Assembly (NCBI GenBank): GCA_001972305.1
Contig: BDDD01000923.1
Location: forward strand, 186,001-250,000
DNA length: 64,000 bases
From: Cephalotus follicularis
Taxonomy: Eukaryota; Streptophyta; Magnoliopsida; Oxalidales; Cephalotaceae
Reading direction: 5' to 3'
In this document: positions 22,010 through 32,244 of the stretch, one piece after another
Layout of the letters: each line of letters begins with the position of its first letter
How positions within the stretch are numbered: the first letter of the stretch is position 1
Notes under the pieces: generated by a model
What the model was told of the DNA's origin: nothing
The model's database searches: none
The model's input: the letters and a program-made list of their open reading frames with translations, nothing else
Translations under genes and position numbers: made by a program

Positions 22010-25000
22010 CCATACTAGAGAAAGGGAAGGACAAGGTACTCCCTATTGCAAATGTGGAGTTCAGAGGAGACGTGGAGTCTGAGCATCCACAGCCTGTTGA
22101 ATACGTGATCCAATTGCCCCTAGCAGAGGGCGACAATGAAAGAGTCTTCCAAGTGGGCTCACAGCTTGGAGAGGTGGAGAAGGGGGAATTAATAACATTC
22201 CTCCGAAATAACAAAGATGTTTTCGCCTGGTCGGCAGAGAAAGTCCCTGGGATCAACCCAAACGTAATGGTTCACAAGCTAAGTGTGGATCCAATGAGGT
22301 CTCCGACTAGGCAGAAGAAGAGGAACTTTGCTCCTGAGAGACAACAGGCAATAGCCGAGGAAGTGAGCAAGCTCTTGCAGGCAGGGTTCATAAGGGAAGT
22401 GCATTACTCAGACTGGCTGGCGAACCCAGTCCTAGTCAAGAAAGCAAATGGTAAGTGGAGGATGTGCATCGACTTCACAGACCTCAACAAAGCTTGTCCC
22501 AATGATCACTTCCCTCTCCCAAAAATAGATCAGTTGGTGGACGCGACCTCGGGCTACAGAATGTTGAGCTTCTTGGATGCCTACTCGGGGTATAATCAAA
22601 TCCCCATGTATGGGCTCGACGAGAACATGACAGTCTTCATTACAGACTAAGGGATATATTGCTATAAGGTCATGCCTTTTGGTCTGAAGAATGCAGGAGC
22701 GACGTACCAACGACTGGCCAATAAGATTTTTGGGCCATAGATTGGGAGAAACATGAAGGTCTACATCGATGACATGCTCGTCAAGATCCCATCCAGAAGC
22801 CCCCACATCAAAGACTTGGAGGAAAAATTTGAGGTACTGAGAAGGTACGACATGAAACTTAACCCATCCAAGTGTACTTTTGTGGTCACCTCTGGTAAGT
22901 TCCTCGGATTCATGGTCTCCAGCAGAGGAATAGAGGCCAATCCAGAGAAGATCTCAGCGGTTCAGAGTATGAGGCCTCCCCAAACCATCAGGGATGTTCA
23001 AAGACTGAATGGGAAGATAGCAACCCTGAGCAGGTTCGTTTCAAAGTCAGCAGAGAAGTGCCTCCCATTCTTTAAGGTGCTCAAGGATCCCAAGGGATTT
23101 TCCTGGTCAGACGAGTGTCAAGCAGCCTTCGACAAGTTGAAGGAATACATGTCTTCCCCTCCTCTGATATCAAAACCCAAGGACAAGGAAGACTTGTATT
23201 TGTATCTTGCAGCCACCTCGGGTGCAGTGAGTGCAGTGCTAGTTAGGGAGGAGGAGAAAGTTCAAAAGCTAGTGTATTATATGAGCAAGGCTTTGAATGA
23301 TGCTGAGGGGAGGTACCCAGAAGTAGAGAGGTTTGCCTATGCTCTGATCATAGCGGCCATAAAACTGAGGCCATATTTTCAAGCCTATACAATCAAGGTT
23401 CTGACTGATAAACCACTCAAACAAGTTCTTGCGAAGCCTGACACCTCAGGAAGATTAATCAAGTGGTTAGTCGAACTAGGCGAGTATGATGTGAAGTTCG
23501 AAGCCAGACCAGCCATCAAATCACAGGTCTTGGCCGACTTTGTTGGAGATAATACACCTACGGAGTGTATGGAAGATAACCCTTCCGAGAACGAGAGGGG
23601 GTTATGAAAGTTGTTCGTGGATGGCTTCTCTTGCAGCACTGGCAGTGGAGCAGGGCTAGTGTTAACTAGTCCAGATGGCTGGACGTTGGAGTACGCTTTG
23701 AGGTTTGGATTTAAAGTTACGAACAATGAAGCTAAGTGGGAAGCGCCGATAGCCGGGTTGACAATTGCAAAGCATTTGGAGGTGCAAAAGATAGAGGCCT
23801 CAAGTGATTCTCAGCTAGTGGTTGGTTTGGCGAGTGGAGAGTACGAAGCCCGAGAAGATTCAATGGCCAAATACTTATCCCATTTTTAGAGTTTGAAGTC
23901 AGGCTTCGAAGTTCTAAGGGTTTTGAAAGTTCCCAAAGCAGAGAACGCCAGAGCAGCCCAGTTGTCAAAACTAGCAACTGCCGAGGAGCTGGAGAAAAAC
24001 CAAACCGTGCTACTAGACTACCTGGACAGACCCACCATCTCTGAAGCAGATGTGATGGATATTGACATACCACAGGAGCCAAACTAGATGACTCTCTTTA
24101 TCAACTGGCTGAGAAATGGGATCTTGCCCGAGGACCCAACAGAGGCGAGAAAATTGGTGTACAGATCAAACAGATTCCAGCTCTGAGATGGGATCCTCTA
24201 CAAAAGGTCATTTTCCTTTCCTTGGCTGAGATGCTTGACTCCTTTAGAGGCTGATTATGCTCTAAGGAAAGTCCATGAAGGAGTTTGCAGAAGCCACACA
24301 GGAGGCAGGACATTGTCCCACAAGCTCTTAAGGCAAGGCTACTACTGGCTAACCTTGCACCAAGATGCTATAGACTTGGTGAAAAAATGTGACAAATGCC
24401 AGAGGAACGCAAACATAAGCAGAAGACCTTCTCAACCTCTGATGTTCATCACTGCCCCATGGCCCTTTGCACAATGGGGAATGGACTTCATTGGACCACT
24501 ACCCGTGGCGACATGTCAGAGGAAGTTTCTCATTGTAGCAGTAGATTACTTCACCAAGTGGGTGGAAGCAGAGCCTTTCGCCACAATCACAGAAGCAAAC
24601 ACATAGAGTTTCATTTGGAAATCCATTATCTGTAGATTTGGAGTCCCGAGGACAATAGTCTCAAACAATGGTAAACAATTTGACTGCCAGGCCTTCCGTG
24701 ACTTTTGCAAAGAGTGGAGAATAGAGTATAGACTTGCCTCAGTGGCCTACCCCCAGAGCAACGGTCAAGCCGAGGTGATCAACAGAGAAATCATTTCGGG
24801 CTTGAAGAAGCGCCTTGAAGATAGCAAAGGAAGATGGACAGAGGAGCTACCAAGTGTACTATAGGCATATAGGACCACTCCTCGGACCACAACTGGTGTG
24901 TCCCCATATAGTCTTTGTTTTGGGGCTGAAGCTATGATACCGGTAGAGATTGGTGTGCAATCACCAAGGATTGTGGACTTTACTGAAGAGAATAATGAAG

Positions 25001-25320
25001 AAGGACTTAGATGCCTCCTCGACTTAGTAGAAGAGCTCAGAGATAAGGCCGCCATCATAGTAGCAGCCTACCAACAGAGGGTGAGCCGTTATTACAACAA
25101 AAAGGTGAACCCCAGACCATTAAGGCAAGGAGATCTAGTCCTACGCAACTCAGCTTTTGCGGATCCAACCGGTACCAGAGGAAAACTAGCTCCCACCTGG
25201 GAAGGACCATACAAAATCAAGAGAGTGCTCCTACCAGGAACTTTCAAACTTGAAACTCTGGGGGGAAGGAAGATTTCCAGAGCTTGGAATGTCGAGCATC
25301 TGAGAAAATACTATCAATGA
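22010..25320 (+). pseudogene. Tat pol remnant of element B
   Basis: In order: reverse transcriptase (MCIDFTDLNKACPNDHFPLP near 22460, VYIDDML near 22756), pol RNase H (to about 23550), archaeal-type RNase H (about 23610-24000; NNEAKWEAPIAGLTIAK), integrase zinc-binding part (HTGGRTLSHKLLRQGYYW and CDKCQRNAN, about 24295-24410), integrase core (WGMDFIGP near 24475) and C-terminal part to 25320 (GPYKIKRVLLPGTFKLE). It aligns along its whole length with element A pol. It is broken at several places. Confidence 0.9.
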
Positions 25321-25389
25321 TTTTGTATAAGTTGTACAAATTCAAGACATCAATAAAAGTTGAATTTTTTCGAAATATTTGTTCAAGAT

Positions 25390-26230
25390 TGTTGACATTT
25401 ATGTCTCAATCCTAGTTTTGATGATAACATATTTGTGTTTAACAAAGTTTCTTGATGTGCAAGAAAACCATGGAATGCGCAAAACAGAACAAGAATTCTG
25501 CAGAAGCAGGGAAAACCGTCGACGCTTAGGAATAAAGCGTCAGCACTTTGAGCAACTGTCGAGACAAGGAACAAAGCGTCTACCAGTGAAGTGTTTGGAG
25601 AAGTGGAAGAAATAGCCAAACCGTCGATGCCCAAATTCAAGCGTCTGCGCTTTGATACAAAGCATCAGCGCTTTGAGACAAAGCGTCTGTCGATTAAACC
25701 AGCAAGCCCAATTGGAATTCAATTTGGCCTAAGCGTCGACGCCCAACCATAAGCGTCAGCGCTTTGAGCTACCGGTCGACCCTTGAACATAGAATGCCTG
25801 CGCTTTGACTCGACAATTTCAAATTGAGATCCCTAACGGTCACATAAGCGTCGACGCTTTGAAGGTGACGGTCGACGCTTTGAACGCAGAACAGAATTCT
25901 GACAGAGTTTTAATGAGCCGTCTTTTATGCAACCACTTGGAAGACAATAGCCAATGGATCTCTGAGGCAAAAAGATATAAATACAAAGATGTTTTGAAGA
26001 GAAGAAACAAGAGCAACACAAGAGATATCAAATTACAAAAGAATTCAAAGAAATCATACAACAAGCACTCAAATTCAAAGCTCATCTCAAAAGCTTTCAT
26101 TGTATATCTTAGCCCATATTTGTTCTCATTTATATTGAGTGATTCTATCTTGTAAAATCCAACCTTGTGAGAGGTTTAGATCAAAACATTATTTTATCTT
26201 CTTTGATTGTAATATAACGTATTCTAACAG
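25390..26230 (+). repeat. 5' LTR of Copia II
   Basis: It begins TGTTGACATTTATGTCTCAA, as the LTR of Copia I does. About a dozen motifs of the AAGCGTCGACGCTT type, many imperfect, are packed into 25509-25880. A TATA-like stretch (AGATATAAATAC) lies near 25974. The right end is approximate because no clear primer site was found. Confidence 0.7.
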
Positions 26231-27652
26231 TGAAATGGTAAGAAAAATTCTTAGGTGCTTGCCAAGGTCATGGATGCCGAAGGTCACCACGATTGAAGAA
26301 GCGAAGAATCTCAATGTCCTTCCATTAGAAGATCTTCTTGGGTCATTAATGACTCATGAACTATCAATGCAAAAGAAGGATGACGATGAAGAAAAGGAGA
26401 AGAAGAAGAAGAAGAAGATAGTTGCCTTAAAATCATCACAAACTGAAGATTCCGAGGATGATGATGATGATGATGAAGAGCTAGCATTTATAACAAGAAA
26501 GTTCAAAAAATTCTCTGCTAGCAAGAAGAAATTTGGTGGAAAGCCAAATAAGAAATTCCACCAAAAAGGAGAGTCAAGCAAGCTTGAAGAAATCATATGC
26601 TTCGAGTGCAACAAGCCGGGCACTACAAAATCGATTGCCCTCGCCTCAAGAAGAAGGACCTATTGAAGAAGAAGAAGAAGGCTATGATCGCAACATGGGA
26701 CGATAGTGATGAGTCTAGTTCGGATGAAGACTCAAATGAAGAAGTGACTCAAATAGCCTTGATGGCTTTAGAAGAACAATAAGAAGAAGAGAGCGATGAG
26801 GTAACATATGACGAACTTATTTTAGTAGTAGAAAAATATAGTTCTATGATTGCATCATTAAAGAAAAAGGTTAAGTTATTAGTAAATGAAAACGATGAAC
26901 TTAAATTGGCCAAGGAAGAAACCTCAAATGAAATTGAGGTAGACCTCCTAGAAAATGAAGTAGCATATCTAGTAAAGAAGAATAAAAATCTTAAGGAGGA
27001 AATAGAAGCTTTAAAGAAAACTTTCTCAAAGTTTTCTAATAGTAGTGAGAAGCTTGAAAATCTCATTGGCATGCAAAGATGTGTCTTTGATAAAGCCGGA
27101 CTAGGATATGAGGAAATGAACAATGTCAAGCCTTATCAAACATTTTTTGAAAGGAAAGAAAAAATAGAAAAAGAAAAGGTTGAAAAGGCTAAAATAAAAA
27201 AGAAAATTGTAAAAACAGTATGTGACTATTGTGGTAGAAATGAACATACATCTTTTACTTGCTTCCATAAAAAGAATGCCATGTTTAGGAAGAATTTGAT
27301 TAATTCTTGCAATTTTTGTGGCAAACATGGACACACATCCTCACAATGCTATCATAGGAAAAATGCCATAAATAAGAAAAGGATGAATGTCTTGTGTACA
27401 CATTGTGGTAAGTATGGTCATGCATTTTCATCTTGTTTTTATAGAAGAAATAATATGCATAAAAGAAGAGTAGTTGTTTCTTGCAATAATTGTGGTAATA
27501 ATGGCCATACCTCTACATCATGCTTTTATAGAGAGAATGTATTGAATAACTTGAACTTCTCTAGAATAAAAAGAAGTTGGGTTCCCAAAGGAACCATTTT
27601 GACTAACCCCAAAGGACCCAAGGTTTGTTGGGTACCTCAAACAAAAATTTGA
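26231..27652 (+). pseudogene. Copia II gag remnant with multiple zinc knuckles
   Basis: It starts with the UBN2-type gag end (VRKILRCLPRSWMPKVTTIE, LLGSLMTHELSMQ). A Glu/Lys/Asp-rich stretch, a first zinc knuckle (CFECNKPG, near 26599) and a coiled-coil-like region (about 26850-27060) follow. Then come four CX2CX4HX4C units: CDYCGRNEHTSFTC, CNFCGKHGHTSSQC, CTHCGKYGHAFSSC and CNNCGNNGHTSTSC, near 27222-27520. It ends GPKVCWVPQTKI. Most Copia gags have one knuckle, so five is unusual. It is broken in its first half; the second half (26846-27652) is open. Confidence 0.8.
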
Positions 27653-27667
27653 AATTTATGTTTGTAG

Positions 27668-28902
27668 GTGTGCTTGAAGGCATTATCCAAGAAGACACAA
27701 TGGTACTTGGATAGTGGATGCTCCAAGCATATGACGGGCGACAAGAGTCTCTTCGTCAAATATGATACAAAGGAAGGAGGAGAAGTAACTTTTGGAGACA
27801 ACGCAAAAGGGAGGATCAAAGGTGTTGGCTCCATAGGTAACAATAAAACTTCCATTCATAATGTTTTATTTGTTGATGGACTTAAGCACAATCTCTTGAA
27901 CATAAGCCAATTATGTGACAAGAATTGTAGAGTCGTATTTGAAAAAGACTCGTGCAAAGTGATAGATATAAATAATGATCAAATAATATTTATAGGACAT
28001 AGACATGGAAATGTATATGTGGTAGATATAGATGACTTAGTTAATATTAAATGTTTGGTTTCCATGAATGAAGATAGTTGGCTATGGCATAGAAGATTAG
28101 GTCATGTAGGTATGTCAACCATATCAAAACTTTTAAAACATGAGTTAGTTAAATGTCTACCTAAGATTAGCTTTGAAAAGGATAGAGTTTGTGATGCATG
28201 CCAATACGGAAAACAAACTAAAAAACTTGATAAGGATGAGCAAGGTAAGTCCATTGATCAAAAATTGTATAGAAGCATGATAGGATCATTGCTTTACTTA
28301 ATGGCAAGTAGGCCAGACATCTTGTTTAGTGTATGCTTATGTGCTAGATTTCAAGCATGTCCCAAAGAATCCCATTTGCATGCCGTAAAACGTATCTTTA
28401 AGTATTTAGCATATACACCGTCCTTAGGACTATGGTATCCTAGGGAATCATCCTTTGACTTGCACACTTACTCCGATGCCGACTTCAGAGGATATAAAGT
28501 AGATAGAAATAGCACAAGTGGCACATGTCAATTCTTAGGCAATATGCTCATTTCTTGGTTTAGCAAGAAACAAAATTCGAATATATTGCCGCGGGCAGTT
28601 GTTGCGCTCAAATCATGTGGATGAAGCAACAACTCCTTGACTATGGGTTTAACTTTGTAAAGGTGCCAATTAAGTGTGATAACACTAGTGCAATATGCTT
28701 AGGGAAAAACCCAGTTCATCACTCTAGAACTAAGCACATTGACATAAGATATCACTTCATAAAATATCATATAGAAAAGGGTGATATTGAATTAGTTTTC
28801 GTCCCGACCCAAGAACAAGTCGCGGACATATTCACAAAACCTTTAGATGAACAAACCTTTTCAAAATTTAGATTGGAATTAGGTTTGTGTGAAATTGAGT
28901 GA
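27668..28902 (+). pseudogene. Copia II protease and pol remnants
   Basis: The protease and GAG-pre-integrase part is clear (WYLDSGCSKHMTGD, HNLLNISQLCDK, WLWHRRLGHVGMSTISKL). Late pol with YRSMIGSLLYLMASRPDI and the RNase H end (CDNTSAICLGKN, VADIFTKPLDEQTF) are also present. The integrase core and most of reverse transcriptase were not found. It is a broken, shortened polyprotein gene. Confidence 0.85.
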
Positions 28903-29020
28903 ATGACATGTTTCTATGATTGTTGAGATTATATATGTTTGCTCAAAATGTTTGTTTTCTCATTTATGCATCATTTGCATTCATTCTCGCGTGCTTATGG
29001 AAAATCAGCAGAAAACAGAG

Positions 29021-29135
29021 CAAAGCGCTGACCGTTGTATTTAGAGCGTCAACGCTTTACACAAAATTAGGGTTCGAAATTGGGGAAATTGGTCTAAGCG
29101 CTGACGCTTACCCCCATTCCGTCGACGCTTTAATC
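29021..29135. repeat. GTCGAC palindrome cluster before the env-like ORF (Copia II)
   Basis: Motifs such as AAAGCGCTGACCG, GAGCGTCAACGCTTT, AAGCGCTGACGCTTA and CCGTCGACGCTTTA lie between pol and the env-like start codon. This is the same position as 18345-18500 in Copia I. Confidence 0.75.
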
Positions 29136-29275
29136 GCGTTTTTAGACAGAAAGCGCCGTCTGCCAAGCCTTTTTACACACAAACTCAAACCCTAACTTCT
29201 AAACACACTATCTCCGACGATTTTTTGGCGAAAAACACTCGAAAAACATAGATTAACCTTCATCAAACATCAATC

Positions 29276-30526
29276 ATGCCAAGAGCTAAGAACATTAAGG
29301 CTGGACAAGGGTCAAAGACAAAGAAGAAAACTCTTGGGCGCAAGGGCAAGGGTATTGACACCCAACCAGCCACTTCTGAGGTTGCTCCTTCTCTCCCTAG
29401 GTACCCTGAGGCTTACTTTAATAGGAAAATACTTGTAGGCAAGATTTTAGATTTTGATTTCTGCAATAATGAAGGGTTTCCTATTGTAGAGTGGCTTAGT
29501 GCTCAAGGGTTCGAACCCTTGTTTTCTATCAACTTACCTAGCTACCCTGAGCTCATTAAGGAATTTTATGTGCATATTTTGAGTAGCTCTATGGATAGTT
29601 TGAGCACTAAGGTAAAAGATAAGCAAATTGAGTTGACTTTAGATAGACTAGCAACTATTTTGAATGTTCCGAATGGTGGTGCGTGGGGTTGGAACCAACG
29701 GTCTTGGGTGGCTAGCCCAAATTTTGATCAACAGGACTATGTGCGAGTTCTCTTTGGTGAGAATGCTGATCATGTCCAGCGTATGTATACTAGGAATCTA
29801 AGTTTACACTATCGATTCCTACATCGTGCGGTATGTACGCACATTTTACCTAAAGCTGGTGGGTTCGATGAGGTAACCCACATGGAGGCCTACACAATGT
29901 ACCACTTGATCACTGGAAGAAAAATAAATGTTCCCTTCCTCATAATCAATCACATGAATGCAATTCACGACCGAGAGAATGCAAGATTGGGTTATAGCAA
30001 TATCATAACCAAGATCCTCCACTACTTCGATGTTGACCTCACTGGAGAAGTAAACCACCCTCTCCAAAGTGTTGACAAGCTTAGGAAAGGAACCCTTGGG
30101 AGAATGGGGTTCAAAAAGCACAAAAGGCTCAGAACATGGATTCCAAGGGAAGAGGACTCAAATCGAGTCGTTGAAGAGGAAGGAGAAGCTGAGATGGGAG
30201 AGGAAGCACAAAATTTACCAATAGAAGCTCCAGTTGAACAAACTCCGGATGTCAATCTTCCGAGGAGTAGGCTAGATGAGATTTTTGATGCAATCAAGGG
30301 ACTCCAACAGAATGTTGAGGAGATGAAAATGAATATGCAATCGATGAAACGACGACAAAAGAGAATGGCCAAGAAATTCGCTGAAACGAGCATTATAGAA
30401 TATGAAGGTCTTATCTCTTCATCCTCGAGCCACGACAATGACAACAGTCCCTCCGATGATGCATCAACCGACGACTTGGAGGGAGAGGACGGTGGTGACG
30501 ACGAGGACACCCGTATGGATGACTAG
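29276..30526 (+). CDS. Env-like / plant-transposon-type ORF of Copia II, looks whole
   Basis: This is a 416-codon open frame after pol and in the same sense. The N-terminus is basic (MPRAKNIKAGQGSKTKKKTL), perhaps nuclear-directing. The middle, about residues 40-300, is a globular domain shared with Copia I (EAYFNRKILVGKILDFDF, FLHRAVCTHILPKAGGFDEV, GRMGFKKHKRLRTWIPRE). After that come a coiled-coil-like segment (FDAIKGLQQNVEEMKMNMQS) and a Ser- and Asp/Glu-rich acidic tail. No membrane segment or signal peptide is seen, so 'env-like' describes position only. The domain resembles plant putative transposon proteins. It is unusual that it is open while the adjoining pol is broken. Confidence 0.75.
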   Translation: MPRAKNIKAGQGSKTKKKTLGRKGKGIDTQPATSEVAPSLPRYPEAYFNRKILVGKILDFDFCNNEGFPIVEWLSAQGFEPLFSINLPSYPELIKEFYVHILSSSMDSLSTKVKDKQIELTLDRLATILNVPNGGAWGWNQRSWVASPNFDQQDYVRVLFGENADHVQRMYTRNLSLHYRFLHRAVCTHILPKAGGFDEVTHMEAYTMYHLITGRKINVPFLIINHMNAIHDRENARLGYSNIITKILHYFDVDLTGEVNHPLQSVDKLRKGTLGRMGFKKHKRLRTWIPREEDSNRVVEEEGEAEMGEEAQNLPIEAPVEQTPDVNLPRSRLDEIFDAIKGLQQNVEEMKMNMQSMKRRQKRMAKKFAETSIIEYEGLISSSSSHDNDNSPSDDASTDDLEGEDGGDDEDTRMDD

Positions 30527-30754
30527 GCATATGCATTTCATTTTCTTTGCATTTTATGTTGATTTCTGCTATGGATGACCTTATCCTTTGTAGCTTGTTC
30601 AATTGGAAGTACTATTGTGTAATGTGAAATGACAATGTTGTGTTTTGATTTCAATGTGCATTGGTTTAAATGTTATGGATTTGGAATGCTTGGATCTGTA
30701 GTTTGTAATTTGCAGCTTGTACTATTGGAAGTGCTACTTGTTATGTAAATTCAA
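30527..30754. other. 3' tail of Copia II
   Basis: This is AT-rich non-coding DNA after the env-like ORF. It has two imperfect repeats of GTAGCTTGTTCAATTGGAAGT (about 30590 and 30715; only the first 20 bases are alike). No gene is seen. Confidence 0.5.
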
Positions 30755-31644
30755 GGATTTTTATTGATGGAATTGAAACAATAACAATCTAGGCTTTGTT
30801 CTACCCAAAAACCTTAGGAAACTAGCTACAAAACATTAAAAAAACTAAAGTAAAAATTGGGCAAAGGAAGAGGAATCGGCTGCTGTGTGTTTACTGCCTT
30901 CTACTGCTATCTCAATTATGTTCTCTCTTCTTGCGTTGCAATATATATATGCACATGTAGCCGACTAAACCTAAACATAAATTAAACACGTGGCTCCTTG
31001 GCGTTTTGAGGCTGGTTGCGTGCATGGGCTTTGATGCGCATGGATTCTGCATGCACGTTGATGGGCGTTAAGACTTATTGCATGAGGCGCTGCGCATGTG
31101 GGCTGCTGACTTGAGTCTATGTATTGCATGCATGGGCTGATTGAAGACTGCTGAATGCATGGACATCAACATGGATGCTGAAGACTTGTGAGTTGGTGAC
31201 TTTGCATGTGATTTTTGGCGTTGCATGCATGGGCTGCTGTTTTAGAATTGCAAATATGCAGGTGACGTCACGATGATGTAATTAGTGGGCTCCACGTGTT
31301 TTAACATTTGTTTTCTTACCATATCTCTTTATCGGATCTTCAAAATGAGTCGGCCCAAGAACTAAAAGTGCTCCAAATAATTTTATGAACAAAATGAGCC
31401 CAATATTCAATATCTTCTGAGCCTTAAATTTTAACTTCTCTCGCTTAAGTGAGTGCACTCTTTAACTGATTTTTGACTTCAAACCACATTAACTTGAAAA
31501 GTAATATTTTACCTTCATTTTTTTCTTATTCCGCCATAATCAAATAATACCTGAAAATCAAATAAACACCACCACAGTAGTCTATTCCAAGCATAAAAAT
31601 ATAACAAATAAATCATTAAAAACAACACATTTTTATGCTAAACA
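30755..31644 (+). repeat. LTR fragment, family of 43256-44827
   Basis: The left end (AAGGATTTTTATTGATGGA, GAAACAATAACAATCTAGGC) and the right end (ACAACACATTTTTATG, then CTAAACA) match the insertion at 43256-44827. The first about 650 bp of that family are absent. The central part differs: instead of GTCGAC palindromes it has a cluster of GCATGC motifs at about 31015-31240. After 31644 the 3' region of element B resumes. Confidence 0.65.
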
Positions 31645-32244
31645 TCCCTCAAACTATCAATAAAGACTCCTTCTAAGGAGCACCAAAAGACTTCCAAGGA
31701 AGCATTAAGAATCCTCAGGGAGTGAACTCTGGTCGACAACACCATGGGAACTTGTCCGACCAGACCAAAATCGTGTCTTGAAAGGCGAATCCATGGGAAC
31801 TCGTAACTATCAAGCTCGTTGTACTGAGCACTTTGAAACAAGTGTCCCTACGAGGACTGCAAGCTTAGATAACCTGGTTCATAACATGATGGACCAGACG
31901 ATATCCTGCTCGGCAAACCCATAGAAACTTGTCCGAGCATACCAAAGACTTAGTCTACGAACACAACAGAACTCGTAAAGACTAAGTCCTATTACCTAAG
32001 CTCTTTGCAAGCAAAGTGTCCTACGTGGATTACAAAGCTTAGGTGATCATATATATAAGTCTATAAGTTAGACTGGGATAAAATTCCTAAGGGAATTGTG
32101 AACATACACGTATATGCAAAGTTCAAACACACGATGTGAAAAGGTAAAGGAAAGATCCGAGAATACAAAAAACTCATTTTCCATTGATAGTTCATCAAAA
32201 GCTATTACAACTAAAAAGCGAGAATAAGAAAAACATAAGCTACA
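31645..32244. other. 3' non-coding region of element B
   Basis: It matches the corresponding regions of elements A and C (AGGCGAATCCATGGGAACTC, ACTAAGTCCTATTACCTAAG). No gene is seen. Confidence 0.7.

Larger units (their letters stand above)
25390..30754 (+). mobile_element. Copia II (Sirevirus-like), incomplete
   Basis: It is inserted just after the pol of element B. In order: 5' LTR, gag with several zinc knuckles, a protease and pre-integrase part, the end of pol, a palindrome cluster, an env-like ORF and a 3' tail. The left junction is CAAGAT followed by TGTTGACATTTATG. No 3' LTR is visible; the right side passes into an unrelated LTR fragment. It is broken and internally incomplete. Confidence 0.75.

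Noticed and set aside
29276-30526. A true viral envelope gene
   Set aside because: It has no signal peptide, membrane anchor or cleavage site. Only the position after pol is envelope-like.
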